Shown here one piece after another: positions 5,530-5,550 of a stretch of 5,550 bases of DNA. Source of the DNA: Candidatus Latescibacterota bacterium (GTDB lineage: Bacteria; Latescibacterota; MVCY01; DTYK01). The stretch lies in assembly GCA_012961925.1 (NCBI GenBank), contig DTYK01000246.1, positions 1 to 5,550 of the forward strand. Reading direction: 5' to 3'. The notes beneath the pieces are model-generated. The model saw only the letters and a program-made list of their open reading frames with translations. It made no database searches and had not been told where the DNA came from. Position 1 is the first letter of the stretch, and every line of letters starts with the position of its first letter. The translations under genes were made by a program, and so were the position numbers.

Positions 5530-5550
5530 GTAGGGGCGTTCAATTGAACG
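5530..5550. repeat. Palindromic repeat truncated by the right window edge
   Basis: CGTTCAATTGAACG at 5537-5550 is a perfect 14-bp palindrome preceded by GTAGGGG (5530-5536). If the next bases outside the window were CCCCTAC, the whole would be a 28-bp perfect palindrome. Such GTAGGGGC...GCCCCTAC units are, from memory, common small intergenic repeats in several bacterial groups. It lies about 30 nt upstream of the aldolase start, so it could alternatively be an operator for a dimeric regulator. Confidence 0.55.

Noticed and set aside
4934..5530. Plus-strand open frame of 198 codons
   Set aside because: It is antisense to the complete HpaI-family aldolase with all catalytic residues. There is no family resemblance and no start signal.

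Overview
The window carries five protein-coding genes, all on the minus strand, so the biological order runs from high to low coordinates. They are: an HpaI/HpcH-family aldolase (5506-4706), a Gfo/Idh/MocA-family oxidoreductase homologue (4709-3723), a class III PLP aminotransferase related to glutamate-1-semialdehyde aminomutase (3303-2005), a non-pyrrolysine MttB/trimethylamine-methyltransferase superfamily protein (2008-602), and a creatininase-family amidohydrolase (598 to beyond the left edge). No rRNA, tRNA, CRISPR array, transposase or phage gene was seen.

Layout: the aldolase and oxidoreductase overlap by 4 bp (ATGA junction). A 419-bp non-coding interval (3304-3722) follows, filled almost entirely by a structured, hairpin-rich repeat-like element. 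After it, the aminotransferase and MttB homologue overlap by 4 bp (ATGA), and the creatininase starts 3 nt after the MttB stop. The two gene blocks are tightly coupled internally and point the same way. They were probably one catabolic operon interrupted by the repeat, or two adjacent operons. The right edge ends inside a palindrome that looks like half of a second kind of small intergenic repeat.

Organism: the moderately GC-rich, Shine-Dalgarno-led genes, the non-Pyl MttB homologue (a family expanded in anaerobic Desulfobacterota and relatives, also present in Alphaproteobacteria) and the proteobacterial-looking dispersed repeat suggest an uncultured proteobacterium or desulfobacterotal anaerobe. 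This is inference; no marker gene is present.

Joint function (hypothesis): the MttB homologue would remove a methyl group from a quaternary or methylated amine and pass it to a corrinoid protein encoded elsewhere. The aminotransferase would handle an amino or oxo group, the amidohydrolase would open a cyclic or linear amide, and the aldolase would cleave a 2-oxo-3-deoxy or related acid to pyruvate plus an aldehyde. The substrate cannot be read from the sequence. The most unusual protein is the Gfo/Idh/MocA homologue, which lacks the usual catalytic Lys of the EKP motif (ETP here) and apparently also the catalytic His.
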